NCBI GenBank assembly: GCA_020881915.1
Contig: JAJFPB010000011.1
Location: 744,001-808,000, forward strand
Reading direction: 5' to 3'
From: Paramyrothecium sp. XJ0827
Lineage: Eukaryota; Ascomycota; Sordariomycetes; Hypocreales; Stachybotryaceae
DNA: 64,000 nt
Below are positions 33,605 to 45,072 of this stretch, piece by piece (within the stretch, counting starts at the first letter, position 1; every line of letters starts with the position of its first letter). The translations under genes and the position numbers were made by a program. Under the pieces are notes generated by a model. That model was not told the DNA's origin, did no database searches, and saw only the letters and a list, made by a program, of their open reading frames with translations.

Positions 33605-36505
33605 CAGGGTAGGGAATCAATCCATCCACGTCAATATCCGGCTTCGTGGATTGAATTGACGGCTTACTCAGCAGAGTGCTCATGGATTGATGTCCACGAG
33701 GCTATCTGTGGATTGATGTCCATAATATTGAACTCGTGGAACACCCTTGTCACATTCACTCGGATTTCCTAATCGGGTAATTCATGAACCAATCGCCGAA
33801 ACTTCTATTGCCTTATTCCTGGTGCTTCTCCAAACAAGCCCGTCCAACAGCCTCCTCTAACGCTGTATCGTCAAGCAGTATGCTATCAGCATCTTCGATT
33901 ATCCCTGCGCGTAACCAAGATCGCAGCGTTTGGATTAGTCCAATGGTCCCAGCGTCTAAGCGGTTTCGGAGGGCGTGACCATCAACCCAGTCGCGGAGAA
34001 CAGTCTCTCGCACTCTGAGCTCATCGCCGGCACTGTCATGACGTCGAGAGCCATTCGAGATAGCCTCGGGTACTCAAACCTCTTGAGTATCCAATATTCA
34101 ACAGGGTCGACGACGTCCCTGTCGCTTCCAGACACATTGGCTTGCCACCGGACGTATTCATCCGCTTGACCAGCGAAGGGCTGACTTTGACGGTATCTGT
34201 TACGATACCGATCAAAGGATGACAACGTCGTCTTTCGCCTCTTTACAACCGGGCCTTCGGGAGACGTGACAGTGATTTGTAGGTCTCTGTATTCTGTCTC
34301 CCAAAGATGTTGCACGATATCCTTCGCTTCATCGATCCAGCCCGGGTGCTGTTGACCCCAAACCTCGTCGAAGTAGTCCCATCGTAGGCTAGGGTGTAAG
34401 GCAGCCGCGGCGTAGTATACTGGTGAATCCCTCAAAGTATTGTAGTATTTATCGAGCTTCTTCCAGCCAAGGTTGATATTGAAAACAAATTGCTCCGGCT
34501 CGGGATGCCTCTCGACATGCGATTTTGCGTCCTCAAGCTTCCCAAGTAGGAATTCGAAGGCCTCCAGGACATCGGTCATAGAGCCAAAGGTTTCCCTAAC
34601 TCCAGACGATCGATATCGCGACTGTCCGTCTCCCTGAAGCACTTGTACAACCACGTGAAAGTCGGAGAGGATCTCATCAAACGTCCTCAGCACCGCCCAA
34701 TCGTTCTCGTTGAGGAAGCTGGACTCCTCGAGGCAAGGGGGAACTTCCGTCCTGTCTCACCTTTTCGAGCATCTCGGAGTAGTCTCTTGGCTTTGGCGAT
34801 GAATTCTTCGTAGAAGGGCTGCAGGCGAAGCATTCGTTTTATCATATAGTACTGGGATAACCATCTAGTATCGTTATCAAGGACAACGTCAACTGGCTGT
34901 TGCTTTCCAACTTGAGGATCATCAGACGCTGCAAATGAGTCTTGCTGCAGTTGACGAAGTAACTGAGTCAGCAAATCGGAGCGATGGACCCAAACGACAA
35001 AGTTATGTGCTTTTCCGACAGGGCCTTTCCGCATCCACTCGTCATGGGTTGCTCTCGCCAAAGGCTCCCCCTTGACGAGAGATGTCTCAAACGCATCAAC
35101 ATCCTTTCCAAAGAGAAGGGATTTAACAACAAGATTAAGGATGTGTCCTATGCATCGAACACGTCGTCGCACCGGATCGAATTTCAGCTCTTCTGCTATC
35201 TCTGCCATGGCAGTTTCATTGTTTGCTGCATTATCGAGAGTGAAGTAACCGACCTTGTCCTCGATGCCAAACGACCTGATGATCTCAAGGATCTCGGCCG
35301 CAATGTTCTCTCCGGTATGCCGTTCTACTAGCTCTGGAATACCGAGCACGACTTTTTGGAGCTGATTCTCGTTGTCCCTGAAGACGGCCGTCACGCCATA
35401 TAGCGCGTGACGATTCCTGGTCCTTGCGCCGTCAAAGGCAATGTGGATCTGACCCGGCGACCTGTTCAAGACCTCTTGCACCGTGCTATGATACCGGTCG
35501 AATTGTTGAACCGCCAGTCTGTGCACGGTCTTCGCCGTAATGTGCGCGCTCGTAACCTTGATCGCTGGATTGAGGTATTCGAAAATCTGTTGCAATCGAG
35601 GGTGTTCAGCCTGCTTAAACGATTGCTGGCTTTCGACTATCCAGTTGACAATGAGCTTCTGAAACTCTCCTCGATCGAAGCGTTTGATCAAGCTATTGGC
35701 CAGTGCTTGATCCTTTGGATCGGAACGTTTGAGGCCCATGAAGTCCGAAATAGAAGCAAGCACCCTCTTGCCTCCTTTCTTCTGTGACGGTGTTGATCGT
35801 CGTCCTGATGGATCCCAGTAGCCGTGAGCTTTCCAGAGGTGGAGTTCAGCGTTTTGGGTACCTTTGGATTCGTATGACTGCGGTGTGTGGGGGTATTCTG
35901 GCGCACACATGGCATACAGATCCATCGTCGGGATGTTTTGGATTGAATCTCAACCCCGTAATTCCATACCCATGACAGAGTATCTTTGTTGCGCTCGGCC
36001 AGCGTGAATTCCTTCCAGACGCGGAAGATCCTCCGCTCCTCATCACTTGTCGGTGCCCAAGTAGAAGGTTGGAGGACTTCGGGGTCCGGATCCAGAGCAG
36101 GCTGAGGGACCTCGGCATGCCGCTCGTTGTTGGTCGGTAGTTTAGGGTCAAGAGGTAAGTCCGCCATCTCGAAATTCAAGGTTCACCAACCGTACGAATC
36201 GAGTAAATGGAGGAACCTTCGCGTTCGGGCATTATAGCGCGTCACGACGTGTCGAAACGCGCCGGAGGTATTGCCTGATTAGATGTGTTAGTGTTTGGGT
36301 TGAAATACGTAGTAAATATTAACGAAATATATCAAGACATTCCACCCCTGACTAGCGTCCACGTCAATCCACATCTCAATCCACGAACCCCCATCAGTGG
36401 ATGGATGGATTACATAACAACAGGTCTCGTGGATTGACGTGGACGTGGATTGAAGTCAACATATTGATCAATACCGTGGAAGTCGTGGATTGATTCCCTA
36501 CCCTG
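33605..36505 (-). mobile_element. hAT-4: complete element with 8-bp TSD CTTATACT
   Basis: The termini CAGGGTAGGGAATCAATCCA (33605) and inverted TGGATTGATTCCCTACCCTG (ending 36505) are flanked by the exact duplication CTTATACT at 33597-33604 and 36506-36513. Both subterminal zones repeat 'gtggattga' words. The insertion lies in the last exon of the adenosine deaminase gene, in the same orientation as that gene. Confidence 0.97.
33813..36167 (-). pseudogene. hAT-4 transposase with three one-base frameshifts
   Basis: The start MADLPLDPKLPTNNERH at 36167 precedes a BED finger ('RRWICMPCVRQN...ELHLWKAHGYW'). Core blocks follow: 'IHIAFDGARTRNRHALYGV', 'GYFTLDNAANNETAM', 'RCIGHILNLVVKSLLFGKDV', 'LDNDTRWLSQYYMIKRML', then 'YPRLSRMALDVMTVPAMSSE' and a last helix 'LIQTLRSWLRAGIIEDADSI'. 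Single-base shifts lie near 35890, 34740 and 34000, each at a run of C residues in the coding sense (ACCCCCAC, TTCCCCCTT, CGCCCTCC). Otherwise there are no stops. Either the copy decayed, or these are homopolymer errors in the assembly of an active element. Confidence 0.87.
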
Positions 36506-38340
36506 CTTATACTCCTGAATAACCCATTGCAACCAAGCGTCCCACTTTATCTTCCATGAGGAGAATACTAATAATCTTTCCTCCTCGCTCATGCAAGCAT
36601 GCTCGATGCTCCATTCTATCAGTTGCCGCCAACCGTGTACCGTCATATCTGCCTCGCCGATCATAACTTGGTAAAAGTCATGAGATAGAGTTGACCTGCG
36701 CGAAAGGTCAGTAGGTCGACTTTGATATGCTGGAGTAATACCCACTTAAACAAAGTTCCATTATCACTGCTAACAGAACAGTGAACGTTATTAGCCAGGA
36801 GATCGTAGATGGTATGCCCACTCATTCTGGGTGTGAGACCCAAGATTTGATTCGAAATACGACAACATTCTAGGCAAATATTCCGAGCTCTCATTTGTTC
36901 CATGATGACAGGGTGCCGGGAAAGGGCGAATCCATGGCCGATACGCTTGCAGCCAAGCAACAAAGCATCTACTAGATTACCGTCAACATCGGTCCCGATA
37001 TCCAAGGTCTCGCCGCAATGAAGCAGGAGTGGTATCTCGATGCCAGAGGCTTCGCAGTTCTCTTGAAACTGGAGGAGTTCTGGAATGAAATATTTAGGGG
37101 GAAACCCTTCCGCTTCTTCTCCTACAAGATCAAACCCTAAGATGATAATTCCGTTAGTGAATTTGCAGACGAACGGGCAGAAAGAGTACTGACCGGCGAT
37201 ATAATCAGGATAGTCCAATTTGAACTGTAGGCATTCTGCTAAACTTTTTTTCACATCCTGAGATTTGGATGAACGGGGAGTGCAATAAATGATCTTCAAT
37301 CCCTGAAGGCACCACCAGATGTGGACGGAAAGCTCTCATATTCGTCCCGTATAAGCTCCACAATTTCCCGGTTGTCCATCTTGTGGGAACCATCGTCCAG
37401 TAGAACCTGGTTTGATTTCATGAAATTGACTCGGATCTCAGCATATTGGATGTTGTCATTGACAAATTCTTGTAAACAGGATAGTGTATAAGATCGATAC
37501 GCCATTTCGTAATTAAACAAGGCCCTTCATCATTTGAGTGCGGGCGTTGAATCGTTCCCAGGCTCTATCGTCTTGTTAGCTTCCGTCACTTGCTGAGGGG
37601 AGGGGGGGGGTGCATCCTACCCCTTGGCTGTTTGAGTCAAGTTGTGGGCTTCTTCTTCGTGAAAAACCAATTTATTACACAACCACTCCTCTGCAGCGCC
37701 GTCGGAATAGTACTTGTCGAAGTCTTCCAAGAACTGACTGTAGAGCATCCATTCTTCACGGATATAGTGCTCGGAGAAAAGTCTCGAGGCTTTCATATCG
37801 CTGGCTGCTTCATCTTCCGAGCGAATCAAGAAGCGAATCTTGCAGGAGTCATAGTCCGCGGGAGTGACCAAAGGCCTGTCGCTGCTGATGTACATATGTC
37901 ACATCTGCTTCGCAATACCTAGCAAATAACTGGGCGGCAGGTTCGTATTGAAGTGTATATGAAGATGTGCACCTTTGGGCATCCGCTGAACTACCCGGAA
38001 CAGATGTGTTCTCTCTATTAGGTCAACGTTGCTGAGAAAATGATCCCCAGAGAACCTGGGCTGCTCTTGTCCGGCATAGCCCGCTCGTTTGGGTACCTCG
38101 GCGTATACGGAAATTTCATCCAACTTTTTCATGGCTTGAATGATACGGTTGACTTTTTCCTCTTCGTCGCTGGCGTTTCTCTGGCAAGACCATTCGAATC
38201 CTCGCCTCAGCTCATCTTGTAAGATCTTCTCACGCTGAGCGAAATATTGTTCCTTTGACTTGATCTGGAACCCATTTTGCTGCTGAAGCGGACTGCTGGG
38301 TCCTAAAATTCCGGTGTTTGTATGAGAGGTATGAGCCATG

Positions 38341-39204
38341 ACGCAAGCTTTTGGAGAAGGGTATGAGGAAGAGAAGTGGATCGATGAATGAAACTTCAAG
38401 CTTTGTAGAATTGAGATCGAGAGTGCTTCATAGCTCATAGTCCTCACGACATGATACTTATACTTCTTCAAGCCTGACGAGCTGTGGAACTTGATGATCA
38501 CAGCCACCATGGCAAAGGCGCAGCTTCACCTATTTCGTCTGACGCCGAGAAGACGATCACCATAGAAGACGTGGCGGTATCTCCGGAATGGCACTGTCGC
38601 AGCGGTATGACTGAACATTTGAAAGATGCGCGAATCCACTCCAAGGCTAACTCGGAGCCTACCCCCTGTTCTTAGAGCCAGATTGGGTCCGTGTATGTGC
38701 TCATGATGGTGGCTGACGACTTGGTGGATGGGTGGATCCTACCTCACAGAACTTGGCCGAAGTCGAAGGCCCCGAAACTTGGACCAAGCATCCAAGGTAA
38801 GAAAGCGCGCACATCAAGTTCAAGCCCAGAATGAGCACCAATACTTATCTCAACGTGAAAGCAGTGGAACAGGTGCAGTCCCCCAACGGCCGTGGTGGTC
38901 CACGATCTGTGCTTCCAAAGAGCCCAGTTATGGACTTTATTGAGTGTGACTGACCTGTAGCCGATGATATCAAGTATTTAGGGAGAAGAGGTCCTCGATC
39001 AAGTAATTCCATGATTCAAAGGACCCTACAGCCCCTCTCAAGTTCAACTTGTTTATATCTCACCATCCGTGGAAGTCTAGACCAACATCGTACTTCAGCC
39101 TTACCCAGACCTCTCCCAGGACACAGACAAGATGAACGAAATGCCACGGGAGCCGATGAATGCTACCGATAGCATGATTGGCAATACTTTTAATTTTCTG
39201 AATA
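38341..39204. other. Upstream region of the deaminase gene; no gene recognised
   Basis: Only short ORFs are present. The deaminase promoter would lie at the left edge of this stretch. Confidence 0.4.
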
Positions 39205-39319
39205 ACGTGCATGATAAGCGAATGTCCCAGACAAGCGAATGTCCCAGACAAGCGAATGTCCCAAAAATCCCTCACCTTACATCCTAACCATTTGATCAAT
39301 TGATTCTCAACAATTCAAC

Positions 39320-41168
39320 ATGCCAAACTCGAATAATGAGGCTAATATTATCCTTGCACTTCAGGCCCTTCAATTAAACCCAAAATTAAGCCTTCGACGC
39401 GCAGATATATATGGCGTTTGCAGAAAGAAGCTAGGCCGTCGTCATCAAGGCATGCCTTTTCGACAGGATATTATAGCTAATTCGCGTAAACTATCTGATC
39501 TTGAGGAACAGACGATAGTTAAATATATCCTTGACCTGGATACGCGAGGGTTTTCCCCCCGGCTTTGTGGTGTTGAAGATATGGCCAATCGACTGTTGTT
39601 CAGATTACGCAGTGGTGCTGAATGCACTTGGATAAAATGTAATTGATGTTATGATGATTGTAATTATTCTTTTTGGTTTTTAAGTTGTTCTGATCTCAAT
39701 GAGATGCCTTCGGACCATTATATATCTGAGTGAACCCATCTAGGACTTTGAACCTTAATCGTAGGACTTGAACTTTAATATTGGTCCTTAAGTCACGGGG
39801 GACTCAGTTCTTCCAACAGTTGGGCCACGATGGGCCTCGAATTTTATTAAGCGGCAACCAGAGCTCAGAACGCGTTTCTTTCGCAGATATGACTACCAGA
39901 GGGCCAAATGCGAAGATCCAATCGCGATAAACGCGTGGTTTGAGCTTGTGTCGAATACAATCGCGAAGTATGGCATAAGATCAAATGATATATACAACTT
40001 TGATGAGACAGGCTTTATGATGGGCGTTATTATGAGCGGGATGGTCGTTACAGGTGCAGAAAGGCGTGCGAACCCTAAAAAGATCCAGCCCGGAAACCGT
40101 GAGTGGGTTACAGCGATTGAATCGATCAATGCTGAAGGGTGGGCGCTGCCGCCGTTCATCATTGTGGCAGGCCAATATCACCTCTCTAGCTGGTATCGCG
40201 AAAGCAACCTCCCGGGCGATTGGGCTATTGCAACTACTAAAAATGGCTGGACCGACAACGAGACGGGCCTCGAGTGGCTAAAGCACTTCAATCGGCATAC
40301 AATCAAAAGATCAAATGGTGCCTATCGTCTCCTGGTCCTTGACGGGCATGAGAGCCATCATTCGGTCGCTTTTGAGGATTTTTGCAAGGAGAACAAGATT
40401 ATTACGCTCTGTATGCCGCCTCATTCATCTCATCTACTCCAGCCGCTTGATGTGGGTTGCTTTGGGCCGCTGAAAAAAGCTTATGGTCGAGAAATTGAGC
40501 AGTTAATCAAATGCTCTATTACACACATCTCAAAGACCGAGTTCTTTCCTGCCTTCCACGCCGCACATCGAGCCACTATGATAAAGGATAATATCCAGGG
40601 AGGCTTCAGAGGGGCCGGGCTTATTCCTCTTGATGCGAACCATGTGATCTCGAAGCTTGATATCCAATTACGAACTCCAACGCCTCTTTCAGGTGAGCCG
40701 GAGCTTCCGGCCCCTTGGACTTCAAAGACGCCAAAGACGGTCAGGGAAACCGAATCTCAATCTGAATATCTAAGGAGACGAATTGAGAGACATCATAGTA
40801 GCTCTCCGGCATCGATTGAGGCCTTGAAGTCAACGACTAAGGGAACTAAGGCAGTATTGCATGAGATGACATTATTGAGGGCTGAGATTAAGGATCTTCG
40901 AGAGGCAAATGAGATACTAAGCCGGCGCCGCAGGGAAAAAAAGAAACGCCTACGCAATGGAGGGACGATGACTGTAGAGGAAGGTCAGGCATCAATTGAT
41001 CAAACAGATGTGAATATGCAGATAGCGGCCGAATCGTCGAGGCGAGGTGGTCAAGGAAGGTCAGCGCAACCGAGGGAAAGGCGCTGTGGTGTATGCGGCA
41101 AGCCCGGGCATAATGCAAGAACATGCAAGGTAGATATTCTAGCCTCTGGGGATGAGTATAGTAATTAG
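39320..41168 (+). pseudogene. pogo-2 transposase, interrupted in the N-terminal domain
   Basis: The start MPNSNNEANIILALQALQL leads into the helix-turn-helix region and 'CGVEDMANRL', then is broken at 39594-39818 by a segment unrelated to pogo-1. Homology resumes at 'GPRWASNFIKRQPELRTRF', and the frame stays open to 41168. The full DDE core ('YNFDETGFMMG', 'LLVLDGHESHHS', 'LLQPLDVGCFGPLKK') and the CCHC knuckle CGVCGKPGHNARTC are preserved. The C-terminal 430 residues are intact, unlike pogo-1, but the DNA-binding half cannot be joined without the lost 25 bp. It has diverged clearly from pogo-1. Confidence 0.87.
39594..39818. repeat. 225-bp insert with TGTTG...CAACA ends
   Basis: This segment replaces about 25 bp of pogo coding sequence. 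Its ends TGTTG and CAACA are inverted, as in LTRs, and it includes 'ggactttgaaccttaatcgtagg' type AT-rich sequence. No 5-bp duplication flanks it. It could be a solo LTR with a secondary deletion or a repair filler. Confidence 0.4.
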
Positions 41169-41329
41169 TTTTAAATGATCAAATGGTCTGTTGTGGTTTT
41201 ATTGAAGTTTCCATCTTGGGGGTTGAGATTTTTGGGCCACTCGCTATGCTGGGCCACTCGCTATACATGTACGTTATAACTTTTAAAGTCTTCATAACCG
41301 CCGGGCGGAGAGACTTAGACCCTTGGCGC

Positions 41330-41833
41330 ATGTCTGGTGTTGCGAACCCCACATCAGACGTCATCGTCGTCATGGGACGCGACTCGGATGCTTCGGGCGG
41401 GGGATACCGTCGCCCTCGGCGGAAGAGGATCAGGACGGCGAAGGCGCTGGAGACAGAGCAGAAAAATGGTGATATGGAATGGCAGGAGGAAGGTGAGACC
41501 AGTGAGGGAGCTCTCGGACAAAACCGAGCTCGGAAGCAGACTGCCTCCAAGTCATCCGGAGGCGTGGTCGAGGCAATCCAGAGCTTGCAGCAACTCCTGG
41601 AGCAGGACTTCAACAAGAAAATCGAATCGATGAAGACCGAGTTTCAGCTCGAATTTACCAAGATCAGAGATCACATGGCCGAGGAAGTCACCAGGGCCAC
41701 AGCTCAGATGGCACAAGAACTATCGCACGTCCGGGACCAGCTCACACAGGTTTATAGTGAGCTGGAGCAGACTCGACTGCAGTTGGAGTCGCTGAGCAAA
41801 GCCGGGACACCGCGGTCACCGGGCCAAACGTAA
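41330..41833 (+). pseudogene. LINE ORF1-like coiled-coil fragment
   Basis: Open frame MSGVANPTSDVIVVMGRDSD, then a basic patch 'YRRPRRKRIRTAKALE', then a long coiled coil ('SLQQLLEQDFNKKIESM', 'ELSHVRDQLTQVYSELEQ') ending 'KAGTPRSPGQT'. Composition and order resemble the N-terminal half of Tad-type ORF1 (compare 25.4-26.0 kb). The RNA-binding and zinc-knuckle parts do not follow directly. It could instead be an unrelated coiled-coil ORF. Confidence 0.45.
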
Positions 41834-43756
41834 TACGTTACTCAATGACAAAATCAATTCTGGTAGATTTGTTTTTTCAGCGCCCACTTTAATCCATGTA
41901 GATTTGATTATGGCCAGGGACTTGTTTTTAATTTCAAAATTGCGCTATAGACAAGGGCTAGACAGGGCATAGAAAGTTATCATTGGGTACCGGTGAACTG
42001 GGGGGACGCGATCATGAACGCGAACTCGCGTACAGAGCATGCAGCAAATCATAAACAAAGGAACGTTTCTTATCATCTAGATTCTTGACGATATCTCAGC
42101 ATCCAGCGGTAACAGTGACGATGGAATCTACTACAGGACCAGTTTTGCGCAGTCCGATCTGTCCGTTTGTTCATTTGCCTGCATATCGATTGTTAGTTTG
42201 TGAAATCTGTGGCTTCGATAAGACAAAGATCGCAAAACCGCTCATGAATCGAGGAAGTAGCCCAGCTGAGACGCTCAGCAGGGTATATTCCGTACTACGA
42301 CGCTTATTCTACATCCACAAATACCGTCGATTAATGATCCTTAACAGTCTAAGAACTGACTAGTTGCCCTTTACACATAGGATCAATATCTGCGCAAAAC
42401 AAACTTCAGAAGCTCATGACTCTGGTGAGAAGGGCAAATTTCTGATGTATGACGTAAGGGTTTGGTGAGATTGTGCTTATAGCTATCGGAATGCAATTGA
42501 CATGCCAATTGAAGTAAGAGCTGCTACGCACCAATTACAATCTAGGCGAACCCACCTATGTCTTGGTCGATTGCGTGTTATGGTCTCCGCCCGGAGTACA
42601 GCATCCGCTCCGTGGTAATCTTTTTTTTTTTTTTTTCCCTCAGCCACGCTGATAAATGGGGTCCCACAACCCAACATGCTTGCAACACGGCCACACGAAG
42701 GTTTGGTCTAATCAAAATTAGAACTTGATTATACCTATGAGAGGTGGACGACTTGTGATACGTCGATGCACGAAACCGATGTGAATATGTTCAAGGCTGA
42801 ATTGATGATGGGCGTTGTTGCTCCATGCTTGCTTAGGTCACCGAGTCACATAGCCCCAGATAAAGAGACGCTTTAGACTCGGGGATGCTATTGAACTTTA
42901 ATAACATTTTAGTCCATCGTTTTCCCACCAAGAATGATCCTGTTACCATTGACTTTGGGGTTTTGACCGAGCTAATAATACATTATACGCCTTCAATTCT
43001 TTAACAATCCCGATCGGAAACCCGCTCCCTTGGCGCACGAACGGTGAAGAAGCATTCATCTGCACCCCTGCTTTATTTTCCTCGACCAATCGACATGCTT
43101 CGGAGCAATAGATAGCCCCGTTTATCTGTGCTTCACAACGGAGGCATATATCATTTGCCCAACATGGGCTGGAAATCTCGAAATTCCGATATTTCATGGC
43201 GAACTGCACCGTCAGGGCTTAGCTGCTAGTTTGTACCGCCCAAACATCAAGGCAAGCTATGAGGAGACAACAATATACATAACACTCCAGATGAAGCCGC
43301 CGTTGAATTAGTGAATAAAGAGGTGCACACCAAATGGGACTTCTTTTGGTCTTTTTATAGGTGTAGGGTACTTGAAGCAGGAGCTTGACAGACTTACGGT
43401 TTTCACCATCAAAGCTTGACTCACGGCGGTAAAGGCGTCAAAAACCTTTAATATACTTTTCTTGTTCTTAAGTTTTCGGCTATAAACTCGGAGTCTACAC
43501 TGCCTGCACCTTATCCCTCGTTCGGCAATAAGTCGGAACCTCAGTCGAAGACACGCCTCTTGTTACGCATTCGAGATCGGATTTTATTCCAAGAACATTG
43601 ATGTTGACTTCGATGTGCAATATTGAGATAAAACATTTTGAATGCATCGACTGTTCATAATTATTGAGGTGACAGATGCCCAACGACCACACATGTACTA
43701 TAACAATACAGCCTGATTTATTATCATTTCCTGGCTCATCTTAGGCTGGGCCTTAG
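41834..43756. other. No gene recognised; poly-T tract
   Basis: AT-rich sequence with only short ORFs. An uninterrupted T tract at about 42620-42637 could mark the tail of a minus-strand retrotransposed sequence, but no coding part is seen beside it. Confidence 0.4.
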
Positions 43757-44002
43757 ATGAGCTCTGGAGATTTGTATAACGTCAATCGCGTAGCAGTGTT
43801 GGATGAAATGGGCGATATCCGCGAGGGAGCCGCTGAGGCCTTTGGACGGGAAAATAACACTCAGATTGCAAAGATGGTTTGGCTAAGCAAAAGAGACACT
43901 CCGAAGGCGTATGGTTCAATGGCCGTTTACCTCACTAAGCGGTCAGATTTGATGAGACTCCTATCAGAAGGATTCTTTTACGCTGGGGGAGAATCTGGAT
44001 AG
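43757..44002 (+). pseudogene. LINE ORF1 middle fragment
   Basis: The frame MSSGDLYNVNRVAVLDEMGD continues 'AAEAFGRENNTQIAKMVWLS', 'PKAYGSMAVYLTKRSDLMRL' and 'GFFYAGGESG'. This matches the segment before the zinc knuckles in the Tad-like ORF1 at 24.7-24.9 kb ('KTYGSMVIYVTKASDARRLL', 'FHLAGES'). It ends in a stop and no knuckles follow, so it is a small remnant of a different, related LINE copy. Confidence 0.6.
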
Positions 44003-45072
44003 TATCTAGAAGACACGAATAGACCGCAAGAAAGAACCACGCGTTGTCGTCGGTAACTGTGACGAAACGAGAATGAGCAATAATCTTCTCACATCGCAAC
44101 GAGCTCACCCATTTACACATAAGGGATGTGATGAACGCTTCTTCATTATCAACTGTTCTAGAACCTTGCCGTTGCAACACAGCAAGAAAAAGCACTAGTG
44201 GCTTTCCGAGACTTTGGAGGAACACCCTCAACACCGGCTTGCGAATGTCATTCTCTCCTGGGGAGACTACCAGAGGAACGGCACCAACCCTCTCTCGATA
44301 TATCCACGATTAGTCCTAGAGAGTCGGATAATGAAAGCGCTCAATATAATCGCAGATTGAGGAGCCGTTGTGAATAGTAGCATTTTTCCCACCCGAGTAA
44401 AGCAGTAGGCGGTAAGCATGGAGCAGTAGGTGTGCACTAAGAAACTGTAGTTGTGCCTCAGTGGGACAAGCTGACACCACCATCTCAGTCTAATTGTGGA
44501 TCAGAGCTAACTTAGAGACTCGTTAGCAGTCAACCACGGCGCAATGTAACATGATCAGTAGATGTTGCTTCTATCTAGACTCATGTAGAATCCTCCCATC
44601 TATATAATGTCCCGACTCCCTGCATCAGGACTAGGTCATGATCTAGGTCATGAGCAATGGAGGGCTGGAGCACTCGTGCTCCGGTGCTCCATTTCCGGCC
44701 GGTTTTGTTGGAGGACGCAATCTGTATCAGAGACAGTTACGATGCATGGTGCAACTGCCCATGTCTAGGTAATTCACCACATTCCAGGTCGCAACAACGA
44801 GCAGATCATTTAACAGGCTCAGACGGACCACGTCTCGGGCCTTGAAAACACCACCGACTGTGTCCTCATCGCCATGTCAAACGTCAAAGCATTACCTGCA
44901 GAAAGTCTATGGAAATCATGCCCATATCTCAATTATGGAAATTTGGGGTCTCGGGGCTCTAGATATAGGGTTTGCATCAAGTAGTGGCTGACCCAATAGG
45001 AGACGAACAAAAGCCAAGCTGAACCACCCCCTAGAACTGTCCCTACAGCAAAGGCCTCTCTCGAGGGCCGAG
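44003..45072. other. No gene recognised
   Basis: Coding-like stretches around 44070-44330 occur in two frames ('HPFTHKGCDERFFIINCSRT' and 'ALVAFRDFGGTPSTPA'), but no family is recognised. A small palindrome 'ggagcactcgtgctcc' lies near 44668. Confidence 0.3.

Larger units (their letters stand above)
33579..38340 (-). pseudogene. ADGF/ADA2-type adenosine deaminase, disrupted
   Basis: Exons on minus: 38340-37621, 37564-37194, 37136-36746, 36695-36506, and after the hAT the last codons at 33596-33579. Introns are 56, 57 and 50 nt, all GT-AG. Metal and active-site motifs are 'MPKGAHLHIHFN', 'LLHCGETLD', 'RIGHGFALSRHP' and 'SVSSDNGTLF', with 'LSHDFYQVMIGEADM' as in ADGF proteins, which deaminate adenosine. 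Lesions are an in-frame TGA at 37899-37901 (CGA expected), a one-base shift near 37524 before 'FNYEMAYRSY', a second near 37335 before 'GLKIIYCTPRSS', and a 2.9-kb hAT inserted eight codons before the native stop ('QEYK' then 'HMLSD'). No clear secretion signal is seen at the chosen start. Confidence 0.85.
39205..41274 (+). mobile_element. pogo-2: related pogo/Fot-like element
   Basis: It is bounded by TA at 39203-39204 and 41275-41276, with ends ACGTGCATG (left) and the inverted ACGTACATG (right). The left TIR carries three 17-bp direct units ('aagcgaatgtcccagac') and the right carries two ('gggccactcgctatgct'). The length is 2070 bp, including a 225-bp foreign segment. Confidence 0.88.

Noticed and set aside
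42620..42637. Poly-T tract as the tail of a LINE copy
   Set aside because: No coding homology or target duplication beside it.
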